In this document: positions 51,375 to 61,425 of the stretch, in pieces
How the letters are laid out: each line of letters starts with the position of its first letter
Position numbering within the stretch: position 1 is the stretch's first letter
Assembly: GCF_018494085.1 (NCBI RefSeq)
Contig: NZ_JABBFP010000011.1
Location: 1 to 64,000, forward strand
DNA length: 64,000 bases
Direction: 5' to 3'
Origin: Rosenbergiella collisarenosi
GTDB taxonomy: Bacteria; Pseudomonadota; Gammaproteobacteria; Enterobacterales; Enterobacteriaceae
The notes under the pieces: model-generated
Seen by the model: the letters and a program-made list of their open reading frames with translations, nothing else
Told to the model about the DNA's origin: nothing
Database searches by the model: none
Translations under genes and position numbers: made by a program

Positions 51375-52784
51375 TTATTGATACGTCTTTATTACAAAAT
51401 CCCCCTGACTACATCCATACTGACGACCTGGAGATGAAATAATTTGAAACTTACTGTTTGCTGGAACAGGAAAAGTAAGAGTACTTCTACTGAAGGCGTC
51501 AATACCATCATTGGTGTTTTCCCCAACTTTATTACCCTCCACCAAACCGACCAGCGAAGATGAATTTGAGCACTTACCTTTATTTACTACTTTATTGGAT
51601 ATAGAATTCCCTCCGCTTGCAATAATCCATAGTGTTTCATTAGAACTATTTAGCCCATAATATTGACCAACAAAGTGGCCGTTATTATTATAAACACCTA
51701 AATTACCTCCCGCTTTTTGCCAATGATTTCTTCGGCATATCATCAATGTTGCATCATCGCTACTTCCTAATAATCCGTCCTCATCACAAACTTGATTGCC
51801 AAAAACTTGACCTTTAATTTTAATAAATTCGGATGCAGTGAGACGTCCTTCAGAAGTAATTTTATTTGCTCTAATTTCACCCGTAGTCGAAATCCCCTTC
51901 CCTTTATAGGACTTAACCCAATCATCATCATCCATATAGAAGCCGCCTTGATGATCAATATTTATCCAACCCTTTGATTGATCAGTTACTAACCATCCAC
52001 CAGAGCTGTGAATATCTCCTTGAGCCATTATATTGCCATCAGACCATAACGCTTGGTGCGCAATAATACGCTGGCCTCCGATATTTCCTTTAAATAGACC
52101 ATTATAAGCGTCAATGTTTTTAACATTTTTTACATCATGTTTGTCCATATCGATATCGGTATGCATTTGATTAAGATCGTCGCGACCGGCAACGTGATAG
52201 CGGTAAAGCCTATCGCTATCCTCTCTTATCGTATTTTGTGAAACAGCGGAAAGATAATTCACCAAATGACCAGGGCTTACATCGAATCCTAAACTTTTTA
52301 AATCGACACTCCACTCACCCTCTGCCCCATCGGCAATACCCTCCACGTAGATATAACCTCCTGCCCCTTTTATCCTTTTGGAGATATACTTTAATCCTTT
52401 AAATGGAAGGCTCCGCCCTCCTGTCGTCACGATAAATGTATTCATCATGTTATTATTTTTATTTTTGGAAATGAGAATTTTATAATTCTGCCCTTGATTA
52501 TTTTTAAGTGTATAGCCTATAGGTAAATACCCGCTTTGCTGTAAAACCTCCGCATCGAGCGTAAAAATCTGCTCACTCTCAAACTTTAGGTATAAATCGT
52601 TATAATGGTCTTTGATATATCTTTTAGCACTTAATGAAATAATCTCCATCTGAGAGGCAGTTAACTCCCATTCTTGGGTTTCTAAATAATTGCTATAACG
52701 TTGATAACCTATCGGTGCTGCGATCAAAATTACCGCCAACACTAAGCTTAATGAAAATAATGTATCACCACGATCTATACTCAT
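51375..52784 (-). CDS. pilV: PilV-type minor pilin / pilus-tip adhesin
   Basis: The 469-residue protein has a type IVb prepilin start (MSIDRGDTLFSLSLVLAVIL; cleavage after Gly) followed by a long shaft region with repeated beta turns (GLFKGNIGGQRIIAHQALWS, DIHSSGGWLVTDQSKG) and a C-terminal receptor-binding part ending YGCSQGDFVIKTYQ. In R64 the C-terminal part is swapped by a shufflon; no recombinase gene (rci) or repeated sfx sites were seen here, so this tip looks fixed. It is the last pil gene and would determine recipient choice or adhesion. Confidence 0.9.
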   Translation of the reverse strand: MSIDRGDTLFSLSLVLAVILIAAPIGYQRYSNYLETQEWELTASQMEIISLSAKRYIKDHYNDLYLKFESEQIFTLDAEVLQQSGYLPIGYTLKNNQGQNYKILISKNKNNNMMNTFIVTTGGRSLPFKGLKYISKRIKGAGGYIYVEGIADGAEGEWSVDLKSLGFDVSPGHLVNYLSAVSQNTIREDSDRLYRYHVAGRDDLNQMHTDIDMDKHDVKNVKNIDAYNGLFKGNIGGQRIIAHQALWSDGNIMAQGDIHSSGGWLVTDQSKGWINIDHQGGFYMDDDDWVKSYKGKGISTTGEIRANKITSEGRLTASEFIKIKGQVFGNQVCDEDGLLGSSDDATLMICRRNHWQKAGGNLGVYNNNGHFVGQYYGLNSSNETLWIIASGGNSISNKVVNKGKCSNSSSLVGLVEGNKVGENTNDGIDAFSRSTLTFPVPANSKFQIISSPGRQYGCSQGDFVIKTYQ

Positions 52785-52800
52785 TTATCCTCCCGATAAA

Positions 52801-53430
52801 TTAAACCAACCACCGATCTTTTACCAGATAAACAAGTGCTATACTGAAAAATAAAAATGGAGCATAGGGCAACCTATTTTTATTTAATAACACAGAAATT
52901 AAAGATAGAAAGAAAAAAGCAAGCCCTGAAAAAAAGGCAGCCACCTGCCAACTGAACCAAAAAAAACAGCCGCTAATAATGAATACATCACCCATTCCTA
53001 TAGCTTCTTTCTTAGAAAGTTGAATAATTGACTGTCTGATTGATAGTAATATTAAGAAGCATAAGCTACCAGAGATTATCAATTGGATGTTATAATTAAA
53101 ATTGTGGGACACGACATTACCGATCATTCCCGTAATTAAAAATAACATGGTATACCTCCTTGGAAGCCAATGGTTACTAATGTCTAAATAAGTAAAGAGG
53201 TATCCCCAGAAAAATAAAGCAAAAAAAACAAATATATCATGATTATTTCCATTTGCTATATTTCTACCAGCAAAATAATAATACAAAAAAAATATCGCCC
53301 TCGATATGAATAGCTCTTTTTTAGAGAGATATTTCCCTTTATTCAATTCAATGAACAATAAGGCAAGAATCTCGGCTGTAACGAGTAAAATCAGACTTAA
53401 CAAAAACCCAAACAGAAAAAAGCTATACAA
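52801..53430 (-). CDS. pilU: PilU-type prepilin peptidase
   Basis: The 209-residue polytopic protein has the two aspartate motifs of type IV prepilin peptidases (A24): LDISNHWLPRRY for the first Asp and GMGDVFI for the second (GxGD). It cleaves the leaders of PilS and PilV. It lacks the Cys-rich N-terminal methylase domain, as do other plasmid PilU proteins. It overlaps neither neighbour but is in the same operon. Confidence 0.9.
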   Translation of the reverse strand: MYSFFLFGFLLSLILLVTAEILALLFIELNKGKYLSKKELFISRAIFFLYYYFAGRNIANGNNHDIFVFFALFFWGYLFTYLDISNHWLPRRYTMLFLITGMIGNVVSHNFNYNIQLIISGSLCFLILLSIRQSIIQLSKKEAIGMGDVFIISGCFFWFSWQVAAFFSGLAFFFLSLISVLLNKNRLPYAPFLFFSIALVYLVKDRWLV

Positions 53431-53444
53431 TTACTTCCTCCAAT

Positions 53445-53924
53445 TTATCTCTCTCTGATCTTTAACCAAGTAGCATAGACTTTTCTTGCATAGATATTTC
53501 TCAAAAGTTTATTTTTTTTACTAAAGCCAGCATTATAAGAACCTAAGCACTCCCACGTCTGCCCGCAATGACGTAAGTGCTGAGCGAGTATCCATGCACC
53601 AATCTGAATATTAAGGCACTTTTTTTCTAAAAGATCCTTACTGCTTGTAGGGATCCCTAATCGGCGAAGTTCAGTAAAATGCATATCATTAATTTGCATC
53701 ACTCCATAATCTAAACTAATGACTTTACCCTTTCTATCCCTATTAATATTTATACTCTTAGTTGAATTACCGCTTTCTACCAGGGCTATAGATTTCAACA
53801 GATAGGGTGAAATATGATAGCGTTGCCCGGCCGTTTGAAAACATTCATCGCTCGCTTTCGCATGACAAATAATTATCATCATACAGCCTAGAAAAACGAA
53901 TATTTTCATATCGTCTAATTTCAA
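53445..53924 (-). CDS. pilT: PilT-type lytic transglycosylase
   Basis: The 159-residue protein has a signal sequence and an SLT domain: ALVESGNSTKSININ with the catalytic Glu, DYGVMQINDMHF, and LGSYNAGF. It cuts peptidoglycan to let the pilus machine assemble, and is not the retraction ATPase also called PilT. Its ATG overlaps the pilS stop by four bases. Confidence 0.92.
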   Translation of the reverse strand: MKLDDMKIFVFLGCMMIIICHAKASDECFQTAGQRYHISPYLLKSIALVESGNSTKSININRDRKGKVISLDYGVMQINDMHFTELRRLGIPTSSKDLLEKKCLNIQIGAWILAQHLRHCGQTWECLGSYNAGFSKKNKLLRNIYARKVYATWLKIRER

Positions 53925-54502
53925 TTATTACTAATGAATGAAATATTATTATCTTGGTGCCCGCTATTTTTCGTCACGCATTGCGCGCCGACACTTCCGG
54001 CACTAATTTGTCCTTGATTAATGTTTCCATTAATGTCCACCTCTTGAATAAAACTCATCGTACTTAATTTCTCAACCAATGTAATGCAGGCTTCTTGTGG
54101 GACTCCGGCGTAGCTGAGGACGAATTTTGTTGCGTCTCCATTATCATCCGTTTTCGTTGCCAATGACACATCCCCACCCCATACATTATGAAGCCGAGCA
54201 TTTCCTTTAGTCTTATCACCGATAACAGACATATTGCCTGGGGCACCCCCGAATTGGATCAATGAACCTATCATTGATTCTTGCTTATCAAAATTATATA
54301 CCCCATTGGTTTTCAACATAGTACGGGTATTATTCATTAATTCGCTGATATTACTAAGCTCTGTATTAGTATCGTTCTTACTGAATAACCCTCCCCCTAA
54401 ACTAATGCCAATAATTAAGACAACGAGCGATATTGTGATCCAAATCCCCGCTTCAAAAAGAGAAATTGCACCTGAATCGATATTTTTCTTTTTATTCAAC
54501 AT
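53921..54502 (-). CDS. pilS: PilS-type major pilin (type IVb)
   Basis: The 193-residue prepilin has a short charged leader ending in Gly (NIDSG), then AISLFEAGIWITISLVVLII: the hydrophobic assembly helix with Glu early in it. Two Cys residues near the C-terminus (EACITLVEK and AQCVTKN) form the expected disulfide loop. It is cut by PilU and polymerises into the thin pilus. Confidence 0.92.
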   Translation of the reverse strand: MLNKKKNIDSGAISLFEAGIWITISLVVLIIGISLGGGLFSKNDTNTELSNISELMNNTRTMLKTNGVYNFDKQESMIGSLIQFGGAPGNMSVIGDKTKGNARLHNVWGGDVSLATKTDDNGDATKFVLSYAGVPQEACITLVEKLSTMSFIQEVDINGNINQGQISAGSVGAQCVTKNSGHQDNNISFISNN

Positions 54503-54514
54503 TTTACATTACCC

Positions 54515-55621
54515 TTATCTTACGCTAATTAAATTATTTAGATCTTGTGTTGATAATAAAATCAAAACCATATACAACGCATTCATCGATAACGCTATAT
54601 ATGATAATAACGAAGCTATCTTTTTGATTTTAGAGATGGTCTGTTTTAACCAATGATACGCAAAGTTCTCTATAATATTTTCGTTCCTATCTCCACGAGT
54701 GAGTAAAACTAGCCTATCGATTGAACGTGGAGAGGGAAATCGATAACCACTATCTCTAAAGGCTTGTCCTATCTGCTTTCCTTGCTTGATTTGCATTATT
54801 GTTGCAGTCAGACGTTCAAATAACCAAGGTGATGCATGCCGAGATAACATCACTAATGCATCATAGGTTTTAATTTGCGCTTTCATTAAGGAAGTAAAAT
54901 TCAACAAAAAAGCAACGCCTTGTACATCACGATATACACTCCAAGGGAGGAGTGAATCTAAAAATCTTGAACGAATCGTACCAGTCAAATTATCTAGGGA
55001 AATAACAATCCCTATGATTGTACAAAACAAAATAAGACCAATAAGCAGAATATGTTTGATAATCGCATCAGAAATTAATGATAACCACCAAAGTGCGCCC
55101 GTCCATTCTGATTCTGGTACCATAGTCGCCAATCTAGGTAGAAAACGTGTGTCGACCATATACATCATAATTAGCGATGAGAAACATAATAAAGTTGGAT
55201 AGGAGAGTGCGGAAAAACAGGCTGATCGCATCTCTGCATTTGCTTGAGCAATCGTCATGGCACGTTTGAATGACTGCGCAAAATTACCATCTTGATTACC
55301 GGCTTGTATCAGAACCATCTCTTGAACTGGGATCCAGCCTATAAGACCCCGATCAGGTGAACTCCCTTTTTTCAATGCAGTTAACATATCTTGCAAACAA
55401 CAGCACTGGGCAGACTGTTTGTTTTTCTGACTTTCAATCATCGAAACCAGCGCATCTTCCATCTTAAGATTATTTTCTAATAGGAAGGAAATATCTTCGT
55501 ATAGATCGATTCGATCTTTTGTCGAAAACGTTTTAATCGCAAGCCATCTGCTGATTTTCTTCCCATCAAGAGCCCTAGCCATATTAAAAATAGGGATCCA
55601 TTTACCCGCTGATTTAAGCAT
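54515..55621 (-). CDS. pilR: PilR-type inner-membrane platform protein
   Basis: From ATG 55621, overlapping the pilQ stop by eight bases and preceded by GAGGGGAG, the product is 368 residues. It has the GspF/PilC two-half layout with membrane helices near 170, 210 and 345, and the repeat segments EDISFLLENNLKMEDALVSM and VAFLLNFTSLMKAQIKTYDA. It recruits the ATPase PilQ. An in-frame start at 55711 is inside pilQ and less likely. Confidence 0.9.
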   Translation of the reverse strand: MLKSAGKWIPIFNMARALDGKKISRWLAIKTFSTKDRIDLYEDISFLLENNLKMEDALVSMIESQKNKQSAQCCCLQDMLTALKKGSSPDRGLIGWIPVQEMVLIQAGNQDGNFAQSFKRAMTIAQANAEMRSACFSALSYPTLLCFSSLIMMYMVDTRFLPRLATMVPESEWTGALWWLSLISDAIIKHILLIGLILFCTIIGIVISLDNLTGTIRSRFLDSLLPWSVYRDVQGVAFLLNFTSLMKAQIKTYDALVMLSRHASPWLFERLTATIMQIKQGKQIGQAFRDSGYRFPSPRSIDRLVLLTRGDRNENIIENFAYHWLKQTISKIKKIASLLSYIALSMNALYMVLILLSTQDLNNLISVR

Positions 55622-57095
55622 TACAGCTCCCCTCCTCGTCGAGGAATTGCCACCCTTTTTCATCCAATGGGCTTTGGTTATCGAGATCGAAAGGGTCAAC
55701 CAAGCCGGCATTTAAATAATACTCAGCATGTTGACGCTTAGTTATTCCTTGCAAGGAGGTTAGCCAGTAATGCTTAGCCGCGGCCTTGCCTACTTGGCGA
55801 TAGCGTGTCATGAACTCGGCATCTGGACTTAACACTTCTGCAATTATTTTTCTTCCGGTAATGCCGGTTACACAATGAGAGCAACCCTCGCGATTACGAA
55901 AAAAAACTTTATCGGGATCGCAATGTCGAAGAATAAATTGTGATTGTTCTGGGGTAAGTTGACCACAAACTTTCGTCCAATCTTGTTTGCAAAATGGACA
56001 GAGTAGTTGTATCAATCGTTGAGCAATCAAACCTATTAAAACATCCGCATCCGCTACATGATTTAATGGAACATCTAATGTATCGGTGAGACGATCAATA
56101 ATTCCTAACGCATCATTGGCATGCAGTGTGGTTTGTACGAGGTGGCCAGATTTGGCCGCAGTGAGTGCCGAACGAAGAGAGTGGGAATCTCTTATTTCCC
56201 CAATGATCATAGCATCGGGATCGAGCCGTAATGAAGCTGAAATAGACCTTGTCCAAGCCAGTGACACCGCATCTGGATCGCTCTTGTCCGCAATCACAGG
56301 GGATTGTACTGCACCATAAATTAATCCCTCAGGAGGATCTTCAAGGGTATAGAGCCTTTTTTGATAATTGGTTAACGTTAGATAATAGTCACTAAAAGAA
56401 CGTAAAGAAGTACTTTTCCCAGATCCAGTCGGCCCAGAAATGATAATGATCCCTTCTGGACGAGCAAGCATACGTTCGATGAGTAATCGTTGTTGTGGTA
56501 AAAAACCCAATTCTTCCAAGGTCGGTGGTTGACTTCCATCATCAGGTAAGACTCGCATTACAACATATAAACCAAACTCAGCAGGCGTATGTGCATATCT
56601 TGCGCCAAACAGACCTAATTCATTTAAAAACTCTTTACGAACTCGACCATCTTGAGGACGATTTGGGTTAAAACTTTTTTCAGTTACATCACACATCGAC
56701 ATGATGATTGTAGACGCTAAGGTCAATCCTTCTTGCTTCTCCAATTGTGCAATGGTTTGCAATTCTCCGTGAATTCGCAGCTGAACAATGCAGACATCAT
56801 TCATTCCTATTAGAAAATGAATATCAGAGGCTTTTTTTTGTTTTGCCATCTTAAAAAAAGCGACGACTTTCGCTTGCTGCTCCGAACTCATCGCTTTTTC
56901 AGAAAGATTACCGACGCCTTTCTTTTGTAAATTACGTAATTCTTCTAACGGTACTGATGTGAAGCAAGCATTGGGAGTACTCTTCAACACCTGCGATAAT
57001 GTATTTTGTGTGTCAGGTTCATGTAGATGGTCCTGGGAATAGAACACCGTCACCTGCTCATCGGGTAGAGCCTCGATATATACATACCCTAACAT
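55614..57095 (-). CDS. pilQ: PilQ-type pilus assembly ATPase
   Basis: From ATG 57095 (GGGAGGCG upstream) the product is 493 residues, a GspE/VirB11-type secretion ATPase: Walker A GPTGSGKST (221-229), an Asp box (TLEDPPEG), Walker B (MIIGEIRDSHSLRSAL) and a His box (QTTLHANDA). Four Cys near the C-terminus (CPFCKQDW, GCSHC) form a zinc site as in GspE. It powers pilin polymerisation. The name follows R64, where PilQ is the ATPase, not a secretin. Confidence 0.94.
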   Translation of the reverse strand: MLGYVYIEALPDEQVTVFYSQDHLHEPDTQNTLSQVLKSTPNACFTSVPLEELRNLQKKGVGNLSEKAMSSEQQAKVVAFFKMAKQKKASDIHFLIGMNDVCIVQLRIHGELQTIAQLEKQEGLTLASTIIMSMCDVTEKSFNPNRPQDGRVRKEFLNELGLFGARYAHTPAEFGLYVVMRVLPDDGSQPPTLEELGFLPQQRLLIERMLARPEGIIIISGPTGSGKSTSLRSFSDYYLTLTNYQKRLYTLEDPPEGLIYGAVQSPVIADKSDPDAVSLAWTRSISASLRLDPDAMIIGEIRDSHSLRSALTAAKSGHLVQTTLHANDALGIIDRLTDTLDVPLNHVADADVLIGLIAQRLIQLLCPFCKQDWTKVCGQLTPEQSQFILRHCDPDKVFFRNREGCSHCVTGITGRKIIAEVLSPDAEFMTRYRQVGKAAAKHYWLTSLQGITKRQHAEYYLNAGLVDPFDLDNQSPLDEKGWQFLDEEGSCNA

Positions 57096-57110
57096 AGCGC
57101 CTCCCAATGC

Positions 57111-57629
57111 CTACCGCTTAAAGGGTAAAATGATAACGTGCCCAGCCGTATCTCTGGCCGTCACTCGAGTAGGACCGATGTTCTCGATATAGAAATTACT
57201 ATCAGGCAGCACAGTACCTCGTGTCACCGAAAGCACCGCCCCTGATGGCAGTAACAAAGCCGCCACTATTTTGTACCTATTGCCAGTAACCTCTATCACC
57301 TGCCATGATTTATCTGACTGCGAAGAATGCCTTTGAATTTCAGTATTCGAGTCCATAGGCGGTCTGTCCGATTGATGAGTATCGGCTGTAGCAGGGGAAA
57401 CTAAAGGCTGACTTGGCTTTTGCGTATTCAATGCAGCAAGCGCTTTGTCATGATTGAGCTGCGCTTCATAAAGCAAGGTTTCAGCTTGTAATTTTTCTAA
57501 CTGGCCTAAAGTCAGTGGTTGCTCGTCAGCTAATAGGGTAGACGGATAGAATATAGATGCAGGACCTATAAAAATTACAGCTAGAAATCTGGCTGTGAAG
57601 CCAACAGGTAACATTTTAAAAACGTTCAT
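57111..57629 (-). CDS. pilP: PilP-type pilus biogenesis protein
   Basis: From ATG 57629 (AGGTG upstream) the product is 172 residues with a hydrophobic start (LPVGFTARFLAVIFIGPASI) serving as signal sequence, a Gln/Leu-rich helical part (LTLGQLEKLQAETLLYEAQL) and a small C-terminal beta domain (VLSVTRGTVLPDSNFYIENI). It fits the TIGR03021-type PilP of R64-like operons. It overlaps pilO by 14 bases. Precise role unknown even in R64. Confidence 0.85.
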   Translation of the reverse strand: MNVFKMLPVGFTARFLAVIFIGPASIFYPSTLLADEQPLTLGQLEKLQAETLLYEAQLNHDKALAALNTQKPSQPLVSPATADTHQSDRPPMDSNTEIQRHSSQSDKSWQVIEVTGNRYKIVAALLLPSGAVLSVTRGTVLPDSNFYIENIGPTRVTARDTAGHVIILPFKR

Positions 57630-58893
57630 AAATAACACCTGTCAAAGTATATTCCATAGTTGTGCCTTTCTTATTGATAGTCAATTGAGTGAGTCGCATA
57701 TGATCATTATTAAACACTTGAGACTCAATGAATTTGATAGGCGGCATTGAGGAAATCAATGTAAACCTTGTCATTGTCCATGGGTTTTCTACCCCCTTAC
57801 TCCTATCACCATCATTAGTATTGATATTCAACTGTAGATCGAAGGACTGGGCAAAAGTGACCAATTGTTGTTTATTTATAGGAATAGTTTGTTCAGCGTT
57901 ATTACTGTCCAATAACAATGGATAAGTTAACGTGAATTGCGCTACGTCACCACCACCTGGAATATTAAAGATAGGTGTAATGTCATGACCATAATAAAAT
58001 GATAACCGTTCAGTAAAATCATTTACTCGACCTTGTTGATGTAATAAATATTGCATCTCAATTGTAGAATCAACAGAACACTTCGCTTTGTTGAACTCCC
58101 ACTGAGCAATAAATAGTGGTGTATTTTTAAGTACCCTATCACATTTAGTCAAAAATTCTCGTGCTGTAGGGAGCTTGCGCCATGGTTGTGGAGGATTTTT
58201 TTTCTCATGCTTTCTCGCAAGCAATATAGATTGCGCCTGTTCAATTCTCTCTTTTTCAAGTTGCTGCATATGAAAAAAGTGATAAGAGAATAGCGCAGCA
58301 CTCCCAACAATAACCATACTACTCAAGCGCCACAGATTTTTCCGGCTAACACACCTAAGTTTATATCGATTATAAGAAATGGCCGGTTGTGAAAAAAATG
58401 CCTCTAACTCAGGGAGGCTATTTTTACTTTCATGATTTTTTTCAGTAGAAAAAAAATTCCACTCGCCCTCTATGGGAACAAATTTTACGAAATTATTTTT
58501 ATACGTTATAACTTCTTCCAGGGTGCCTATCACGTCACTATAAAGGGAAAGGTTACCATTATGCACTGCAACAAACCAGAATAGGTTTTTCGCTAATCGG
58601 TATATTATATAACTGTTTTCAGGTAATAAATCCACCATAGCTAACGCTAAAGAATAAACCCTTTCATTTTTCTTCAATGGTAATGAACTATCAAGACTTA
58701 ATGTTCCAAGAAGTCGTCCTTGAGTTGAATTGTCATAATGAGCAGCTATCCAATAGTCAGCACCTTCCGATTTAGCTTGCATACGTAATAATCGATGATT
58801 TTTAATTGGCCAATAATGCCACACCAAGCCAGCAACAAAGGTCCTATTATTAATAGTAATCTTATATTTACCTAATAAGGATCCTTGATTCAT
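57616..58893 (-). CDS. pilO: PilO-type pilus biogenesis protein
   Basis: From ATG 58893 the product is 425 residues: a cytoplasmic N-terminal part (~1-190), one membrane helix (LSSMVIVGSAALFSYHFF, about 194-211) and a periplasmic C-terminal part, as in R64 PilO. It links cytoplasmic and outer-membrane parts of the machine. It overlaps the pilN stop and the pilP start. Confidence 0.85.
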   Translation of the reverse strand: MNQGSLLGKYKITINNRTFVAGLVWHYWPIKNHRLLRMQAKSEGADYWIAAHYDNSTQGRLLGTLSLDSSLPLKKNERVYSLALAMVDLLPENSYIIYRLAKNLFWFVAVHNGNLSLYSDVIGTLEEVITYKNNFVKFVPIEGEWNFFSTEKNHESKNSLPELEAFFSQPAISYNRYKLRCVSRKNLWRLSSMVIVGSAALFSYHFFHMQQLEKERIEQAQSILLARKHEKKNPPQPWRKLPTAREFLTKCDRVLKNTPLFIAQWEFNKAKCSVDSTIEMQYLLHQQGRVNDFTERLSFYYGHDITPIFNIPGGGDVAQFTLTYPLLLDSNNAEQTIPINKQQLVTFAQSFDLQLNINTNDGDRSKGVENPWTMTRFTLISSMPPIKFIESQVFNNDHMRLTQLTINKKGTTMEYTLTGVIYERF

Positions 58894-58894
58894 A

Positions 58895-60544
58895 TTAGTT
58901 ACTCTCAACCGGGGTAATCAATATCACGAGCATCGATTTATTTTCATCACCTTCTGCTCCCCCGCCCAGCGCGAAGAAATGTGATGATCCAACACCTTGA
59001 TGATCAGCAGTATTATTCAGGGACTGGTAACCACTTAGGACGAGAGTTTGACCCGAAGACATAATCACTCGTTGATTAAACGTTTTTAGGCGAGTTTTCA
59101 TTAACTCTACAGAGGTATTCTCGCTCTTGAATGTTCTAATTGTGGGCTCATCAGACATATTTATCGAAAATTGGATTTGCATGCGAGAGCTATTAGGGAT
59201 CAAATAGGGTAAAACAGTCATATTGAAACCTGTAGTGATTGTGGATTTACTAATACTGCTGGATGAGCCAACATTCGCTGTATTTTCCGTGGAAGCGTTG
59301 GACGCATAATCTTGCTGAAGCGCGACTTGGATTGGTACTGCAGATAAGTTCGTGGTCATACTTGACGCTTGAGTTAACATACTAACATTTACTTGTTGCG
59401 CTAATGCCTTAATGAAAGCACTGCTGCCCTTTGACTTACCATCAAGTATTGAAACTCCGCCACTCATCATGGCTGCAGAAGCCTCGGTATAGGCATTAGT
59501 AAAAGAGAATCCTAAGCTATCTTTAAACACTGCATTCCAGTCAATGCCCAACTGATCTTTCTGTTGTTTCTCCACACTGTACACTTGAACATTGAGCATA
59601 ACCTGTCGATTCAATTCTTTATTTCTATCATTAATATAACGGTTCACTTTCGCTAATACCGAAGGTGTATCCATAACGGTGAGCATCCCCGCGGACAGAT
59701 TCATTCTCCCTACTTCTGGGGTTAACATCATTTTGACACTCTTACTTACGTCATCATATAAGCTGGATTTTATTTCCATCGTCGTTGATTGATTAGTGTT
59801 TCCGTCATTTTTACTACCGTCTTGATTATTATCATTTGATGCTACATTCGAGTTAGAACCACTACTATCATTGGATGACGTCGTGCCGCTAAGTATTTTT
59901 GAGTAAAAACTAGCCTTACTGTCCATAAATAATATCGGGAAATGTCTTGTATCGATATAATATATTTCAATTCTATTTTGTAGATATCTCCACCCCAAAC
60001 CAAGACGTCCAGTGATATTATTCAACAAGTCATTCAAATTACCATTCCAAGTTATCCCATCCAGATGGTCTGAGTTTTTTTCTTGCAGATAATCTTTATT
60101 ATCATCATTTGGGGTCGGTAAGTCCCCCTCGGCTGCTGATGGGTTATAATCTTGTGATGAGGGTGCTTTCTTATCGGCCGCCATAGCATTCATTGCATCA
60201 TGCGTTAACGATATAGGGATATTACATTGTTCACTTAGGAACGATATTAAATAATTAATTGAGACGCTACTAGGGTGATTAATAATTACATTGCAGTCTG
60301 GTATATCGTGCTCTTCATCCTCTTCAATATTATTCGATATAGGCGTCAAGTTAACCCATTGCGAAGGGATATCACTAACGACATCATCTTTAGTTTGATT
60401 TTTAATATCTCTACCACCTTGGCGTTCAATATCATAAACATGCTCATCAGCAGATCTTATATTTTCCCAACTGTTGCAAGCTGTCATCTGTGAACATAAA
60501 AGATATGTAGCAACCAAGATTATATTTCTTCTACTAATTAACAT
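58895..60544 (-). CDS. pilN: PilN-type lipoprotein secretin
   Basis: The 549-residue protein begins with a lipoprotein signal (lipobox MTAC) and ends in the secretin domain (AVPIQVALQQDYASNASTEN, VLPYLIPNSSRMQIQFSINM, RVIMSSGQTLVLSGYQSLNN). The N-terminal region has an NGNLNDLLNNITGRLGLGWR segment typical of PilN_bio_d. A Ser/Asn/Asp-rich insert occurs at ~225-255. It forms the outer-membrane pore for the pilus. Confidence 0.93.
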   Translation of the reverse strand: MLISRRNIILVATYLLCSQMTACNSWENIRSADEHVYDIERQGGRDIKNQTKDDVVSDIPSQWVNLTPISNNIEEDEEHDIPDCNVIINHPSSVSINYLISFLSEQCNIPISLTHDAMNAMAADKKAPSSQDYNPSAAEGDLPTPNDDNKDYLQEKNSDHLDGITWNGNLNDLLNNITGRLGLGWRYLQNRIEIYYIDTRHFPILFMDSKASFYSKILSGTTSSNDSSGSNSNVASNDNNQDGSKNDGNTNQSTTMEIKSSLYDDVSKSVKMMLTPEVGRMNLSAGMLTVMDTPSVLAKVNRYINDRNKELNRQVMLNVQVYSVEKQQKDQLGIDWNAVFKDSLGFSFTNAYTEASAAMMSGGVSILDGKSKGSSAFIKALAQQVNVSMLTQASSMTTNLSAVPIQVALQQDYASNASTENTANVGSSSSISKSTITTGFNMTVLPYLIPNSSRMQIQFSINMSDEPTIRTFKSENTSVELMKTRLKTFNQRVIMSSGQTLVLSGYQSLNNTADHQGVGSSHFFALGGGAEGDENKSMLVILITPVESN

Positions 60545-60545
60545 A

Positions 60546-60974
60546 TTAATTCCTAAAAATTAGAACTAAACTCCCCTCGGTAATACCCTGAGGAGGTCGA
60601 GCATCAACGATGCTACCAAATGAATTAAGAATGACGCCTTGCTTATAATATCCTAGGACTAAGCTTCCACCCAGCGCATCATTCAGTGAGGAGTAAAGGG
60701 AATCTTCATTATTTACCCAGAGGTAAAGTTTTTCATCACTGCTAACATGAAATATTCTAATTGCCTCTTTTTCTTTTATCAGACTAGGAATTTCTGTAAT
60801 CGGTAACTCTGGATACTTATATTGCAACTCACTTATTTCATCAACATAATCTACGATATATCTTGCATCATATTCAGCGGAACGCATTTTTTCCAAATCG
60901 AGCGTGGTTGGATAGTCAACCTCACATGCATAAAAAACAAACGATAAGAAAACGACAAATATGAAGTATCCCAA
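60546..60974 (-). CDS. pilM: PilM-type pilus protein
   Basis: With TTG 60974 as start (AGGTGA eight bases upstream, one base after the pilL stop) the product is 142 residues: a hydrophobic N-terminal helix (FIFVVFLSFVFYAC) and a periplasmic domain with NEDSLYSSLNDALGGSLVLG and a C-terminal PPQGITEGSLVLIF. By place between pilL and pilN and by length it is PilM. The frame is open up to 61004, so a longer start is possible. Confidence 0.75.
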   Translation of the reverse strand: MGYFIFVVFLSFVFYACEVDYPTTLDLEKMRSAEYDARYIVDYVDEISELQYKYPELPITEIPSLIKEKEAIRIFHVSSDEKLYLWVNNEDSLYSSLNDALGGSLVLGYYKQGVILNSFGSIVDARPPQGITEGSLVLIFRN

Positions 60975-60975
60975 T

Positions 60976-61368
60976 TCAATTATCACCTGGACTATAAATA
61001 ACAATTAAACATTGTTCTTTATAAACTTTTGCTTTTAATGGCTTCGGTGCAAACCTATATAGATTCAATACAGATACTAATGCATCGTGTAACTCACCTT
61101 CGAATGAAAGCGCTTCATCTATGCGGTAATCGACATTGGTCAGCCATTTAAGAGACCATCGATCTATTTTAGGATTATCACATTGCTGAGAAGATACCCA
61201 ATTCATTATTCCAGATTTCAACGTTTGTTTTTCAGGTACAACCCATTCACCACTATAATGCGGGGGATGAATTGTTTGTTTACTAAATCCTATATCTTCT
61301 CTCGTTAATGGCGAAGCTAACGAATAAGATCCATAAAGAAATAATAAGAATAGAATATTCTTCTTCAT
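60976..61368 (-). CDS. pilL: PilL-type protein (TcpQ domain)
   Basis: The 130-residue protein has a signal peptide (MKKNILFLLFLYGSYSLA) and a C-terminal domain with EGELHDALVSVLNLYRFAPK and YKEQCLIVIY that suits the TcpQ/PilL secretin-partner domain. It is shorter than R64 PilL and seems to hold only this domain. It starts the conserved pilL-V order and probably stabilises the PilN secretin. Confidence 0.75.
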   Translation of the reverse strand: MKKNILFLLFLYGSYSLASPLTREDIGFSKQTIHPPHYSGEWVVPEKQTLKSGIMNWVSSQQCDNPKIDRWSLKWLTNVDYRIDEALSFEGELHDALVSVLNLYRFAPKPLKAKVYKEQCLIVIYSPGDN

Positions 61369-61425
61369 TAAAATTTTGTTACCTAAGGAGGCTAATCGTG
61401 ATAAACAAATTAGCCTATAATCACA

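Noticed and set aside
51375-52000. Shufflon in the pilV 3' region
   Set aside because: No repeated sfx-type sites, inverted partial pilV ends or recombinase gene were found; the C-terminus looks fixed.
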